Shown: positions 25,831-34,526, counted from the stretch's first letter. The stretch: DNA of 39,716 bases from HXMU1420-2 sp040830545 (GCA_040830545.1 JBFOMB010000187.1:1-39716), one strand, 5' to 3'. Numbers and translations are program-made. The notes: generated by a model not told the origin, from the sequence alone.

Positions 25831-26925
25831 ATGACGAAGACCAAAACCAAGGCGGCGCTGCCGCTCAACCAGATTCTTGCGGGTGACTGCATTGAACAGA
25901 TGAACGCCCTGCCCGAGGGCAGCGTGGACCTGATTTTTGCCGATCCGCCCTATAATCTGCAACTCAAAGGGCAGCTGCATCGCCCGGATAACAGCCAGGT
26001 GGACGCAGTTGATGATGCCTGGGATCAGTTTTCGTCCTTCGCTGCCTATGACCGTTTCACGCGGGAATGGCTGAAGGCCGCGCGCCGTATCCTGAAACCC
26101 AATGGCGCGATTTGGGTGATCGGATCCTATCACAACATCTTCCGCGTTGGTGCGGCGTTGCAGGATGCCGGGTTCTGGATGCTGAACGATGTGGTCTGGC
26201 GCAAATCCAACCCAATGCCGAATTTCCGGGGCAAGCGTCTGACCAATGCGCATGAAACGCTGATCTGGGCCAGCCGAGATGAGGGCGCCAAATACACTTT
26301 CAACTACGAAGCGCTGAAGGCGCTGAACGAAGGCATCCAGATGCGCAGTGACTGGGTTCTGCCTATCTGTACCGGGCACGAACGCCTGAAAAACGCAAAT
26401 GGGGACAAGGCGCATCCTACGCAAAAGCCCGAGTCGCTGCTGCACCGCGTGCTGGTGGGCACGACCAATCCGGGCGACGTGGTGCTGGACCCGTTCTTTG
26501 GCACCGGCACCACCGGCGCCGTGGCCAAGATGCTGGGCCGCGATTTCATCGGGATCGAACGCGAAGAAAGCTACCGCAAGGTGGCCGAACGCCGCCTGTC
26601 CCGCGTGCGCCGCTATGACCGGGACGCGTTGCAGGTCAGCGCATCAAAACGGGCGGAACCCCGCGTGCCATTCGGCCAATTGGTCGAACGCGGCATGTTG
26701 CGCCCGGGTGAGGTTCTGACCTCGCCCCGTGGCAAAACAGCCAAGGTGCGCGCAGACGGCACTCTGATCGGGGACGATGTCAAAGGATCCATCCACCAGG
26801 TGGGCGCAGCGCTGGAAGGTGCGCCCAGCTGCAATGGCTGGACTTACTGGCATTACAAGCTGGACGGCAAAATGGTCCCGATTGACGTATTCAGGCAGCA
26901 AATCAGGGCGGAAATGCAGGCCTGA
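25831..26925 (+). CDS. ccrM: CcrM-type DNA adenine methyltransferase (GANTC)
   Basis: Protein of 364 residues, close to the 358 of Caulobacter CcrM. The ATG at 25831 is preceded by AGAGG; an upstream start at 25774 would add 19 unlike residues. It transfers a methyl group from SAM to adenine N6 in GANTC. DPPY (motif IV, from Asp38) comes before the SAM motif DPFFGTGTT (from ~220), the beta-class order. Other marks are ANGDKAHPTQKPESLL and IGIEREESYRKVAERRL. The C-terminal ~85 residues (RPGEVLTSPRGK, GSIHQVGAALEG, NGWTYWHY) form the DNA-contacting tail typical of CcrM. It is a cell-cycle regulator in alphaproteobacteria. Its leader carries clustered GANTC sites and a strong terminator follows. 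Confidence 0.95.
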   Translation: MTKTKTKAALPLNQILAGDCIEQMNALPEGSVDLIFADPPYNLQLKGQLHRPDNSQVDAVDDAWDQFSSFAAYDRFTREWLKAARRILKPNGAIWVIGSYHNIFRVGAALQDAGFWMLNDVVWRKSNPMPNFRGKRLTNAHETLIWASRDEGAKYTFNYEALKALNEGIQMRSDWVLPICTGHERLKNANGDKAHPTQKPESLLHRVLVGTTNPGDVVLDPFFGTGTTGAVAKMLGRDFIGIEREESYRKVAERRLSRVRRYDRDALQVSASKRAEPRVPFGQLVERGMLRPGEVLTSPRGKTAKVRADGTLIGDDVKGSIHQVGAALEGAPSCNGWTYWHYKLDGKMVPIDVFRQQIRAEMQA

Positions 26926-26988
26926 CCTTCACCAAGACACCTCGAAATACCGCCGGTGCCTGTGGCCTGTCACATGGCACTCACCTTT

Positions 26989-27014
26989 GCCCCGCCTGAT
27001 GGCGGGGCATTTTT
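26989..27014 (+). terminator. Rho-independent terminator of ccrM
   Basis: GCCCCGCC (26989-26996) pairs perfectly with GGCGGGGC (27001-27008) around TGAT and is followed by ATTTTT. It lies about 64 bases after the ccrM stop. Confidence 0.9.
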
Positions 27015-27075
27015 CGTGAAGTATGCACGAACAATCCCTATGTTAGTGCGAATGACCTGTCCTTCCGAGGCATAA

Positions 27076-28464
27076 ATGACTGATTCAACAGTTTTCCAAG
27101 ACATCATGGGGTCCGATCTGCCTGACCAGATGACCGAGGCCGAAACGCTGGCCAATCGCCACACCGAGGCCGCGCTGGAACGCCACAAACGCGAAGGCAT
27201 GGAATTGGCCGTTCGTGCCCGTTGGGGCGCGCTGGCGGTTGTGGCCGTGATGATCGTGTTCCTGAACCCTGGCTGGGAAATGCTGTATCATCACGTTGTA
27301 TTGGGTTTGCTGGCCCTGGTCGGGCTGTTGCAAAGACGGGTCGCGCGTGTTGGCCGATCACGCATGGAACTGACAATACTGTTCCTCGATCTGTTGATCC
27401 TGACATTTGCCTTGGCCTTGCCCAACCCGTTCAGCCACCATGACTGGCCCACGTCAGCAATCTACAAATTTGAGGGGTTCCAGTACTTTTACATCATCCT
27501 TGCCGCCGGCACGATGGCGTATTCTTGGCGCACGATCCTGGCAATTGGCATCTGGACCAGTGGTCTGTGGATGGCTGTGGCGGTCGCAATCTGGTGGTTT
27601 GGCACCAGAGACACGGAATTGACGGCGGGGCTGCAGGCGATCCTGGGCGATGATCCGGATTTGATGAAACTGATGGACCCCAGCAACGTCAATTTTGATT
27701 TACGCATTCAACAGGTTGTTGTGTTTCTGGTCATTTCGGCAACGCTGGCGCTGTCCATTCGTCGCTTCAGCCGGTTGTTGTTGAGCAATGCGGCACTGGA
27801 ACGCGAGCGTGAAAACCTGTCGCGCTACTTCTCGCCGAACGTGGTCGAGGAATTGTCCCAGCATGACGAACCGCTGAAGCGAATTCAAAGCCACGACGTT
27901 GCGGTGCTGTTCGTAGATATCGCCGACTTCACCGCGTATTCGTCCGGTCGCGATCCGGTGGATGTTATCGATACCCTGCGCGAGTTTCACGCAATGATGG
28001 AAAAGCAGGTGTTCCGCCACAACGGGACGCTCGACAAATATCTGGGCGATGGACTGATGGCGACCTTTGGCACACCGGTGGCCGGGGAAACCGACGCCAC
28101 CAACGCGCTGCGCTGCGCGCGTGACATGCAGACGGATCTGGAGCGTTGGAACCGGGATCGGGCACGCCGGGGGGACCCGCAGATCGTGGCCGGGATCGGC
28201 GTCCATTTCGGCCCCGTGGTTCTGGCGGACATTGGCACCAGCCGGTTGGAGTTCGCTGTCGTAGGGGACACGGTGAACGTCGCCAGCCGGATCGAGAAAC
28301 TGACCAGAGAGCTGCCGGGCAACGTTGCGATCAGCGATGCAACGCGCGCGCGGGTGATCGTGGAAAGCGGCAAGAAAGAAGGCGCGCTGGCCGATCTGGT
28401 CCGGCACCAAGGTCAAAGCATTCGCGGCGTGGATCACGCCATCACCGTCTGGGCGTCCGATTGA
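27076..28464 (+). CDS. Membrane-bound class III adenylate/guanylate cyclase
   Basis: Protein of 462 residues. An acidic N-terminal ~45 residues is followed by about six TM helices (~50-235). A short linker ends in ERERENLSRYFSPNVVEEL, the usual coiled coil before such domains. The cyclase domain (~270-460) is complete: FVDIADFT with the first metal Asp281, DKYLGDGLMATFG with the substrate-binding Lys and second metal Asp, and VVGDTVNVASRIEKL with the adenine-region Asp, the transition-state Asn and the Arg. It should make cAMP; the class alone does not exclude cGMP. All key residues are present, in contrast to the Ser for Asp change in the DUF427 fusion cyclase. Confidence 0.9.
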   Translation: MTDSTVFQDIMGSDLPDQMTEAETLANRHTEAALERHKREGMELAVRARWGALAVVAVMIVFLNPGWEMLYHHVVLGLLALVGLLQRRVARVGRSRMELTILFLDLLILTFALALPNPFSHHDWPTSAIYKFEGFQYFYIILAAGTMAYSWRTILAIGIWTSGLWMAVAVAIWWFGTRDTELTAGLQAILGDDPDLMKLMDPSNVNFDLRIQQVVVFLVISATLALSIRRFSRLLLSNAALERERENLSRYFSPNVVEELSQHDEPLKRIQSHDVAVLFVDIADFTAYSSGRDPVDVIDTLREFHAMMEKQVFRHNGTLDKYLGDGLMATFGTPVAGETDATNALRCARDMQTDLERWNRDRARRGDPQIVAGIGVHFGPVVLADIGTSRLEFAVVGDTVNVASRIEKLTRELPGNVAISDATRARVIVESGKKEGALADLVRHQGQSIRGVDHAITVWASD

Positions 28465-28485
28465 GGGGGACGAACTGCCGGCCCC

Positions 28486-29619
28486 TCACCGCGGCATGGG
28501 CAGTTGTCGTTTGATGTAAGGCGACCAATCGGTGATTTCCGGGTAATACATCTGCCGCCATTGCCGGACCCTCGGGTTCATGATCCGCCGCCACACTGGC
28601 GGCATCATCGCCGCAACCGTCATCAACGGGTAGCCATAGGGCAGTTGCGGCGCGTCCGCCTCGGTATAGTTCTGCAACAGCGGGAACCGCCGGTCAGGTT
28701 TATAATGATGATCCGAGTGTCGCTGCAAATTGATCAGCAGCCAGTTTGACGCCTTGTGCGCGGCGTTCCAGCTATGTTGAGGGCGGACATGTTCATATTT
28801 GCCGTCCCCCAGGTGTTTCCGGGTCAGGCCGTAATGCTCCACATAATTCACCAGTTCCAACTGCCAGACAGCCGTAAACGCCTGCACGCCAAACAGAGCC
28901 ACGCCAACCCATCCGCCGATCAGGAACGCCAGAACCAGCATTGCGCCCTGCAATGCCCAATACCGGAAAAACGGATTGCTCAGGTCCGTCCAGGGCAGGT
29001 CCTTGCGGGCAAGCATATCCTGTTCCGCCCGGAACGCCGATTGCAGGCATTGCTTCAACACGCGCGGGAAAAACCGATGGAACCCTTCATTGTACCGCGC
29101 CGTCACCGGGTCACGCGGCGTGCCGACATAGCGATGATGCACCAACAGGTGTTCGGACCGGAAATGCGAATACAGCACCATTGCCAGCAACAGGTCGCCC
29201 ATCAGTCGTTCGAACCGGTTCTTCTGATGCATCAATTCGTGGCTGTAGTTGATCCCGATCGTGCCGCTGATCACTCCCATGCCAAAGAACAGCAGAACCT
29301 TTTCAAACCCGCTCAGATGCGTGGCGCGGGTCGCGTACCAGATCAGCCCGAACAGGGATACAAATTGCACTGGCGTCCAGATCAGCGTGATCAGCTTGTA
29401 CCAGTACAGTTCTGACTCGTCCGTTTCAGGGTCTGCATTGTCCAGGTTCAGCCCTGTGACCGAATCCGCCAGCGCAAACAGGTACCACGTGAAAACAGGC
29501 AGGATGGCCAGCGCCCAACCCCCGGCAAACGCGGAAATCCACGACAGCGGGATCAGCACCAGCGACAGCCAGAAGGGCAGGGCAGCACCCAGGCTGCCAA
29601 AAGCGCGGGATTGGGTCAC
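28486..29619 (-). CDS. alkB: Alkane 1-monooxygenase AlkB-like
   Basis: Integral membrane non-haem di-iron hydroxylase of 377 residues that oxidises medium-chain n-alkanes at the terminal carbon with O2 and rubredoxin. Histidine boxes: HELMHQ, EHLLVHH, LQRHSDHH and the extra AlkB motif NYVEHYGLTR. Several hydrophobic helices lie in the first 110 residues and around ~220-250. The start is a GTG at 29619 with GGAGG seven bases upstream. No rubredoxin or rubredoxin reductase gene is nearby, so electron partners must be elsewhere. mutY lies 58 bases upstream on the same strand. Related membrane hydroxylases or desaturases are possible, but the HYG motif favours AlkB. Confidence 0.9.
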   Translation of the reverse strand: MTQSRAFGSLGAALPFWLSLVLIPLSWISAFAGGWALAILPVFTWYLFALADSVTGLNLDNADPETDESELYWYKLITLIWTPVQFVSLFGLIWYATRATHLSGFEKVLLFFGMGVISGTIGINYSHELMHQKNRFERLMGDLLLAMVLYSHFRSEHLLVHHRYVGTPRDPVTARYNEGFHRFFPRVLKQCLQSAFRAEQDMLARKDLPWTDLSNPFFRYWALQGAMLVLAFLIGGWVGVALFGVQAFTAVWQLELVNYVEHYGLTRKHLGDGKYEHVRPQHSWNAAHKASNWLLINLQRHSDHHYKPDRRFPLLQNYTEADAPQLPYGYPLMTVAAMMPPVWRRIMNPRVRQWRQMYYPEITDWSPYIKRQLPMPR

Positions 29620-29677
29620 AACGGGCCTCCAACATGCGATTGGGCAGAGTATGCGCGGATTTGGAACGTTCGAAAAG

Positions 29678-30742
29678 TCATGGCGCGACCTGACCCTGCG
29701 ACAGATCGAACACCTTGCGCATCACGGTCGGCAAATCGGCGGGACGAAACTCATTGATCGGGACAAAAGCTCCCGAAACGGGATCAGCATCTTGCGGTAG
29801 CCGAGCAGTTTGAACCTGCAATCTCAGGTGAAAATGCGTGAACGTGTGCCGCACCTCGCCGGGGACCGGTTGCCAATCGGCAGGGCAGGGCGGCTGATCC
29901 GTGATCTCGGACACGTCTTCGCGCCAGTCCGTGCCGGGCCAGCCCAGCATCCCGCCCAGCAACCCCCGATCCGGGCGGCGTTCCAATAACCACGCTCCGT
30001 CCGCACGACGCCCCAGATAGGCGATCCCGTAGCGCACCGGTTTCGGCTTCTTCGGCGTTTTTGCAGGCAGGTCTGGTGCCATACCCGATTGCCTCGCCTG
30101 GCAGGGATCACGCCATGGGCAAATCCCGCAGGCCGGGGATTTCGGCGTGCAAATGGTTGCGCCCAGATCCATCACCGCCTGCGCATAATCTCCGGGCCTC
30201 TCCAACGGTGTCAAAGCGGTCGCATGTGTCTTCAACTCTGGCTTTGCCGTGGGCAGGGGGGTCGTGACCTCGAACAAACGCGCCATGACCCGTTCGACAT
30301 TGCCGTCCATCACCGTTTCCGGCCGATCAAAGGCAATCGCCGAAATCGCCGCTGCCGTGTAGGGCCCGATTCCCGGCAAGGACAGCAACGTGTCGTGATC
30401 ATCGGGGAAGCGTCCGCCATATTCCGCCGATACAACCCGCGCGCATTTCAACAGGTTCCGCGCCCGCGCATAATACCCCAACCCGGCCCATTCCCCCATC
30501 ACGGCCTCGTCAGGTGCCGCAGCCAGGGCATCAACCGTCGGCCATAACTCGGTAAACCGCAGAAAATAGGAGCGTACAGCGGCCACGGTCGTTTGTTGCA
30601 ACATGATTTCGGACAACCACACACGATACGGGTCAGGCCAGACACCCGCCGCCCGCTGCGCCGGGGGCACCCGCCATGGCAGGTCCCGTGCATGCACATC
30701 GTACCATTCCAGCAAATCCGATGCGTTTGCCATGTCACGCAT
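29678..30742 (-). CDS. mutY: A/G-specific adenine DNA glycosylase MutY
   Basis: Protein of 354 residues that removes A mispaired with 8-oxoG. Motifs in order: WYDVHARDLPWR at the N-terminus, MLQQTTVAAV, the helix-hairpin-helix LPGIGPYTAAAI followed by the catalytic Asp in MDGNVERVMAR, and the 4Fe-4S cluster CX6CX2CX5C in CTPKSPACGICPWRDPC. The C-terminal Nudix-like domain has LLERRPDRGLLGGMLGWPGT and VRHTFTHFHL. ATG at 30742 with AAGGA nine bases upstream; an ATG at 30733 is also possible. Divergent from the DciA-like gene. Confidence 0.95.
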   Translation of the reverse strand: MRDMANASDLLEWYDVHARDLPWRVPPAQRAAGVWPDPYRVWLSEIMLQQTTVAAVRSYFLRFTELWPTVDALAAAPDEAVMGEWAGLGYYARARNLLKCARVVSAEYGGRFPDDHDTLLSLPGIGPYTAAAISAIAFDRPETVMDGNVERVMARLFEVTTPLPTAKPELKTHATALTPLERPGDYAQAVMDLGATICTPKSPACGICPWRDPCQARQSGMAPDLPAKTPKKPKPVRYGIAYLGRRADGAWLLERRPDRGLLGGMLGWPGTDWREDVSEITDQPPCPADWQPVPGEVRHTFTHFHLRLQVQTARLPQDADPVSGAFVPINEFRPADLPTVMRKVFDLSQGQVAP

Positions 30743-30824
30743 TCTTTACGTTCCTTTATGCGGGTTTTACTGGTGCACGGGTCACCCCGGTCTAGAATAG
30801 ACCGGATCGCAGAGGATGACAGGG

Positions 30825-31334
30825 ATGCCTAGCCGTCAATCCACGACTAAAGGATTCAAACAGACCTCGCGCCTGATGGGGTCGAATATCCGCAAGGCGG
30901 CCGAATCCCGTGGCTTTGCGGTGTCGCGGCTGTTGACCCATTGGGACGAGATTGCTGGGCCGAAACTGGCCGCCATGGCCCGCCCGGTTGAGATTACATA
31001 TGGTCGCGGTGGGTTTGGCGCGACGCTGGTGGTGCTCACGACCGGTCCGCAGGCCCCCATGCTGGAAATGGAAAAGGACGGTCTACGTGAACGTGTGAAC
31101 ACGGCTTATGGATACAACGCAATTTCGCGCATTCGCATCACGCAGACCGCTGCATCCGGCTTTGCCGAGGCGCAGGCGCACTTTGCCGGTGCGCCTGCGA
31201 AACAGCCCAAAGCCGAAGACCCCGCAACGCGGCAGCGCGCGACGCACTTGGCACAAGAGGTCACAGACGACACGCTGCGAACGGCGCTTGAACGTCTGGG
31301 CCGCAACGTATTAACCAAACACAAATCCAAATGA
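30825..31334 (+). CDS. DUF721 / DciA-like protein
   Basis: Protein of 169 residues. The ATG at 30825 is chosen because AGAGG lies nine bases upstream; the ATG at 30816 abuts that site. The DUF721 (DciA) core spans ~20-105: LLTHWDEIAGPKLAAMARPVE, TLVVLTTGPQAPMLEMEKDGLRERVN and the GYNAISRIRITQT strand. DciA proteins load the replicative helicase in bacteria without DnaC. The alphaproteobacterial versions carry a less conserved charged C-terminal tail, as here (Lys/Ala/Glu-rich from ~115). Whether this copy is the helicase loader is likely but not shown. It starts a plus-strand run with the DsbA-like gene ten bases downstream. Confidence 0.8.
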   Translation: MPSRQSTTKGFKQTSRLMGSNIRKAAESRGFAVSRLLTHWDEIAGPKLAAMARPVEITYGRGGFGATLVVLTTGPQAPMLEMEKDGLRERVNTAYGYNAISRIRITQTAASGFAEAQAHFAGAPAKQPKAEDPATRQRATHLAQEVTDDTLRTALERLGRNVLTKHKSK

Positions 31335-31344
31335 GAGGCATGAC

Positions 31345-31989
31345 ATGAACCGTTTCACATCCGTTCTGGGGTCACTGGCCGTTGCAACGCTCAGTGCTGT
31401 GGCCTGGGTCGGGTCGGGCACGTCCGAGCACGCGCAAGTCTTCGCGCAAGAGGTCGATACTTCCACGATCCTGGAAATGACCTTGGGCGAGGAAAGCGCG
31501 CCGGTCGAGGTCATCGAATACGCCAGCTACACCTGCCCGCATTGCCGGTCCTTCCACGAAGGCAACTACAAAAAGCTGAAAAGCGAATACATCGACACCG
31601 GCAAGGTCAAGTTCATCTATCGCGAAGTCTACTTTGACCGCTACGGTCTGTGGGCGTCGATGATCGCACGCTGCACCGGGCCGGACCGGTTCTTTGGCGT
31701 GACGGACCTGATCTACGAGGGTCAGGCCGAATGGACCCGCGCCGGCGAACCTGCGGCGATCGTCGAAGAACTGCGCAAAATCGGGCGTCTGGCCGGTCTG
31801 AACAACGACGACCTCGAAGCCTGTTTGCAGGATGGCGACAAGGCCCGCACGCTGGTTGCCTGGTATCAGGAAAACGCGGAAAAGCATGACATCACCGGCA
31901 CGCCCAGCTTCATCGTAAACGGCAAGAAAGTGTCGAACATGGCTTGGGATGATTTCAAGGCGCTGCTGGACGCCGAAATCGGCAGCTGA
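31345..31989 (+). CDS. DsbA-family thiol:disulfide oxidoreductase
   Basis: Periplasmic protein of 214 residues. The N-terminal ~35 residues are a long signal peptide (hydrophobic SVLGSLAVATLSAVAWV, FAQE near the cut). The thioredoxin fold carries the active site CPHC (Cys64, Cys67) in YASYTCPHCRSFH and the cis-Pro loop GTPSFIVNGK. The helical insertion (~95-170) is typical of the alphaproteobacterial DsbA-like group often found beside DUF721 and mutY. It probably forms or exchanges disulfides in secreted proteins. Its stop overlaps the CoA-transferase start by one base (TGATG). Confidence 0.92.
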   Translation: MNRFTSVLGSLAVATLSAVAWVGSGTSEHAQVFAQEVDTSTILEMTLGEESAPVEVIEYASYTCPHCRSFHEGNYKKLKSEYIDTGKVKFIYREVYFDRYGLWASMIARCTGPDRFFGVTDLIYEGQAEWTRAGEPAAIVEELRKIGRLAGLNNDDLEACLQDGDKARTLVAWYQENAEKHDITGTPSFIVNGKKVSNMAWDDFKALLDAEIGS

Positions 31990-33104
31990 TGGCAGCCCCT
32001 CTTGCTGGACTGAAAGTCGTCGAACTGGCGCGCATCCTGGCCGGCCCCTGGGCCGGTCAAACGCTGTCTGATCTGGGGGCCGAGGTCATCAAGGTCGAAG
32101 CGCCGCGTGGCGATGACACCCGTGCGTGGGGCCCGCCCTTCATCACCCGCGACGATGACGTTTCAGCGGCCTATTTCCATTCCACGAACCGGGGCAAGGC
32201 CTCGGTCACCGTGGATTTCACCACCCCCGAAGGTCAGGCGCTGCTGCGCGAAATGGTGGCGGACGCTGACATCCTGATCGAGAATTTCAAGGTTGGCGGG
32301 CTTGCAAAATACGGGCTGGACTATGCCAGCTTGAGCGCGGTCAACCCGCGTCTGATCTATTGTTCCATAACGGGTTTTGGGCAGACCGGTCCCTATGCCC
32401 ATCGCGCCGGGTATGACTTCATCATTCAGGGCATGTCGGGCCTGATGTCGATCACCGGAGAGCCCGACGGCCAGCCGCAGAAATCTGGTGTGGCGATCAC
32501 CGACGTGTTTACAGGTATCTACAGCGTCTCGGCCATCCTGGCCGCGTTGCATCAGCGTCAGACCACAGGCCGGGGTCAGCACATCGACATGTCGCTGTTG
32601 GATGTGGCCGTCGCAGTGACGGCCAATCAGGCGCTGAACTATCTGTCCACGGGCGTCGCGCCTGGGCGGATGGGCAACGCGCATATGAACCTGACACCGT
32701 ATCAGGTGTTTGACACGTCCGACGGTCACATCATCATCGCCACCGGAAATGACGCGCAATATCAACGGCTTTGCGCGATTCTGGGGCTGGAGGACATGGC
32801 GACCCACCCGGACTACCTGCACAACAAGGACCGTATCGCGAACCGGCGTGTCATGATCGCACGCCTGAACGGGGCGACGGCGCAGCGGACGAAACAGGAC
32901 CTGCTGGACGCCTGCGAAGCACAAGGTGTGCCCGCCGGTCCGATCAATGCGCTGGACGAGGTTCTGGCAGACCCCCATGTGGTGGCCCGAGGCATGCAGA
33001 TCGAACTCGACGGGGTGCCGGGCATTCGCGCGCCATTCCGGTTTTCGGATGCCGATCTGGCACTGCATCGTCCCGGGCCGAAACTGGGCGAGGATGATAC
33101 CTAG
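31989..33104 (+). CDS. Class III CoA-transferase (CaiB/BaiF family)
   Basis: Protein of 371 residues. The N-terminal signature is LKVVELARILAGPWAGQTLSDLGAEVIKVE, split here between its strand and helix; RGKASVTVDF and DILIENFKVGGLAKYGLDY follow. The catalytic Asp is probably Asp172 in AITDVFTG, aligned to the Asp of formyl-CoA transferase that forms the acyl-enzyme anhydride. GRGQHIDMSLLD and the C-terminal GVPAGPINALDEVLADPHV are also family marks. It moves CoA between carboxylic acids; the actual donor and acceptor cannot be read. Translationally coupled to the DsbA-like gene, with no functional link evident. Confidence 0.92.
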   Translation: MAAPLAGLKVVELARILAGPWAGQTLSDLGAEVIKVEAPRGDDTRAWGPPFITRDDDVSAAYFHSTNRGKASVTVDFTTPEGQALLREMVADADILIENFKVGGLAKYGLDYASLSAVNPRLIYCSITGFGQTGPYAHRAGYDFIIQGMSGLMSITGEPDGQPQKSGVAITDVFTGIYSVSAILAALHQRQTTGRGQHIDMSLLDVAVAVTANQALNYLSTGVAPGRMGNAHMNLTPYQVFDTSDGHIIIATGNDAQYQRLCAILGLEDMATHPDYLHNKDRIANRRVMIARLNGATAQRTKQDLLDACEAQGVPAGPINALDEVLADPHVVARGMQIELDGVPGIRAPFRFSDADLALHRPGPKLGEDDT

Positions 33105-33115
33105 ACGCAGTTTGT

Positions 33116-33574
33116 TCAATCCAAAGCCAGCACAAATGTGAGCGTCAGATGGTTTTCATCATCCACCCGGGCATAGTCGATCCGGCTGGTCAACTCGTGG
33201 ATCAGCATCCAGCCGAACCCACCTTCCGGCAGGTCCTGAACATCGCCATTCAGATCGTGGTGTTTCGGCGCGGGTACCCGTAGTCCCGGCATTTCGTGGC
33301 CTTTGTCGCAAATTGATACGGTGAGCGTGTCACGGTTCAGCGCAATGTCCAGACGCGCCTCCGTCAATGGCAGTTCGGCAAACCCGTGTTCGGCCACATT
33401 GTTCAGTGCCTCGGCCAGCACGATTTGCACGTTGCCCAGCCGATCCTCCCGACCGACGGGAACCAGGCCTCGGCAGCGCGACATGCCTTCGTCCAGAGCC
33501 TGTCTGACGCCCAATGCGTCGGGTTGAAACCGAATGGTGGTATGGAGCGACGTCATCAGATCGCAATCCGTCAC
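33116..33574 (-). CDS. RsbW/SpoIIAB-like ATP-binding anti-sigma kinase
   Basis: Protein of 152 residues counted from a GTG at 33574; an ATG at 33556 (MTSLHTT) is an equally plausible start, and neither has a strong ribosome-binding site. It has the GHKL fold: N-box VLAEALNNVAEHGF, G1 box ICDKGHEMPG and G2 region GGFGWMLIHELTSRIDY. Such kinases bind a sigma factor or other target and phosphorylate a STAS-domain antagonist. The STAS gene lies 12 bases upstream, giving a two-gene partner-switch unit. No sigma factor or PP2C phosphatase is encoded in the window. Confidence 0.85.
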   Translation of the reverse strand: MTDCDLMTSLHTTIRFQPDALGVRQALDEGMSRCRGLVPVGREDRLGNVQIVLAEALNNVAEHGFAELPLTEARLDIALNRDTLTVSICDKGHEMPGLRVPAPKHHDLNGDVQDLPEGGFGWMLIHELTSRIDYARVDDENHLTLTFVLALD

Positions 33575-33586
33575 GGGAAACAGCCG

Positions 33587-33925
33587 CTAAACCGGTTGCC
33601 CGTCCATAGCGTCGTTCAACGTGGCAAACAGCGTGAAAATCGTGTCCATCCGCGTCAGGCGGAACACTTTCTGCACATTGGGCGTCAGCCCTGCCAGCTC
33701 CAGCTTCTGGTTCTGTCCCAACTGCTTCATCGACGCCACGATGGCACCCAGCCCGCTGGAATCAATGAAATCAACCTTGGTCAGGTCCAGCACCACCCGG
33801 TCCGGCCCATCCGCCGTTTCCGACCGCATGTCGTCCTTGAACTGAATGGCCATCGCGGCATCAATGCGATCCGCATCGACCGAGATGATGCGAGTTTCAT
33901 TTTGAATGGTACTTGTCAGGCTCAT
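33587..33925 (-). CDS. STAS-domain anti-sigma factor antagonist (RsbV/SpoIIAA-like)
   Basis: Protein of 112 residues. The ATG at 33925 has GGAAGGG five bases upstream; a longer frame starts at 33958. It has the STAS signature VVLDLTKVDFIDSSGLGAIVASMKQL, where the first Ser of DSSGLG is the expected phosphorylation site. LAGLTPNVQKVFRLTRMDTIF is the typical C-terminal helix-strand. It presumably alternates between free and kinase-phosphorylated forms to release the kinase's other partner. First gene of the unit with the RsbW-like kinase; divergent from msrC. Confidence 0.9.
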   Translation of the reverse strand: MSLTSTIQNETRIISVDADRIDAAMAIQFKDDMRSETADGPDRVVLDLTKVDFIDSSGLGAIVASMKQLGQNQKLELAGLTPNVQKVFRLTRMDTIFTLFATLNDAMDGQPV

Positions 33926-34021
33926 GGCACCCTTCCGGAATTTGCGCGTTTCAGGCACGCTAGACGGGAAACCTTACTATTCGGTATTGCAGACCGAGAA
34001 TCGCAGAACAGAGACCGAACA

Positions 34022-34477
34022 ATGCGCGCAGACTATGCCACCCTGGAAAAAACGATCGCTGCCCTGACCGAGGGCGAGACGGATCAGGTCGCCCTGATGG
34101 CCACCGTGGTGTGCGAGGTGCACCATGCGGATGACCGGTTCGACTGGACCGGGTTCTATCGCGTGACGGCTCCTGAACTGCTGAAAATCGGGCCGTATCA
34201 GGGTGGGCACGGGTGTCTGGTGATACCGTTCGACCGTGGGGTCTGCGGTGCTGCGGCGCGTACGGGAAAGGTGCAACTGGTCCCGGATGTGGAGGCGTTT
34301 GCCGATCACATCGCCTGCTCATCCTCCACCCGGTCCGAACTGGTCCTGCCGGTTCATGACAAGGAAGGCGCATTGATCGGTGTGTTCGACATCGACAGTG
34401 ATCAGCCAGATGCCTTCACGACCAAGGATGCAGAGGCGCTGACACGCCTGCTGTCTGATGTGTTTGCCCGCAAATAA
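34022..34477 (+). CDS. msrC: Free methionine-(R)-sulfoxide reductase (GAF type)
   Basis: Protein of 151 residues of the fRMsr (YebR/MsrC) family, which reduces free methionine-R-sulfoxide using a GAF-fold active site. The three family cysteines are Cys65 (HGCLVIP), Cys75 (GVCGAAA) and Cys99 (HIACSSST). DWTGFYR, PYQG, DVEAFADHIAC and GVFDIDSDQPDAF match the family closely. Length is standard. It is divergent from the STAS gene; a role in oxidative-stress repair fits the family. Confidence 0.93.
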   Translation: MRADYATLEKTIAALTEGETDQVALMATVVCEVHHADDRFDWTGFYRVTAPELLKIGPYQGGHGCLVIPFDRGVCGAAARTGKVQLVPDVEAFADHIACSSSTRSELVLPVHDKEGALIGVFDIDSDQPDAFTTKDAEALTRLLSDVFARK

Positions 34478-34488
34478 CACGGGCCGCA

Positions 34489-34509
34489 GCCCCGGACTTG
34501 ATCCGGGGC
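34489..34509. repeat. Palindromic GC-rich hairpin in a convergent gap
   Basis: GCCCCGGA (34489-34496) pairs with TCCGGGGC (34502-34509) around CTTGA. No T-run follows on either strand. From memory, this palindrome type recurs in intergenic regions of many alphaproteobacteria. It may act as a bidirectional terminator-like structure between msrC and the DUF992 gene. Confidence 0.7.
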
Positions 34510-34526
34510 CTCGGAACTCGCGCCGT

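Noticed and set aside
33979..34001. Imperfect dyad ATTCGGT / ACCGAGAAT upstream of msrC
   Set aside because: It needs a two-base bulge, is short and has no second copy, so it is not listed as an operator.
34489..34509. Classical Rho-independent terminator
   Set aside because: The stem is strong but neither strand has a T-run after it, so it is listed as a palindromic repeat instead.
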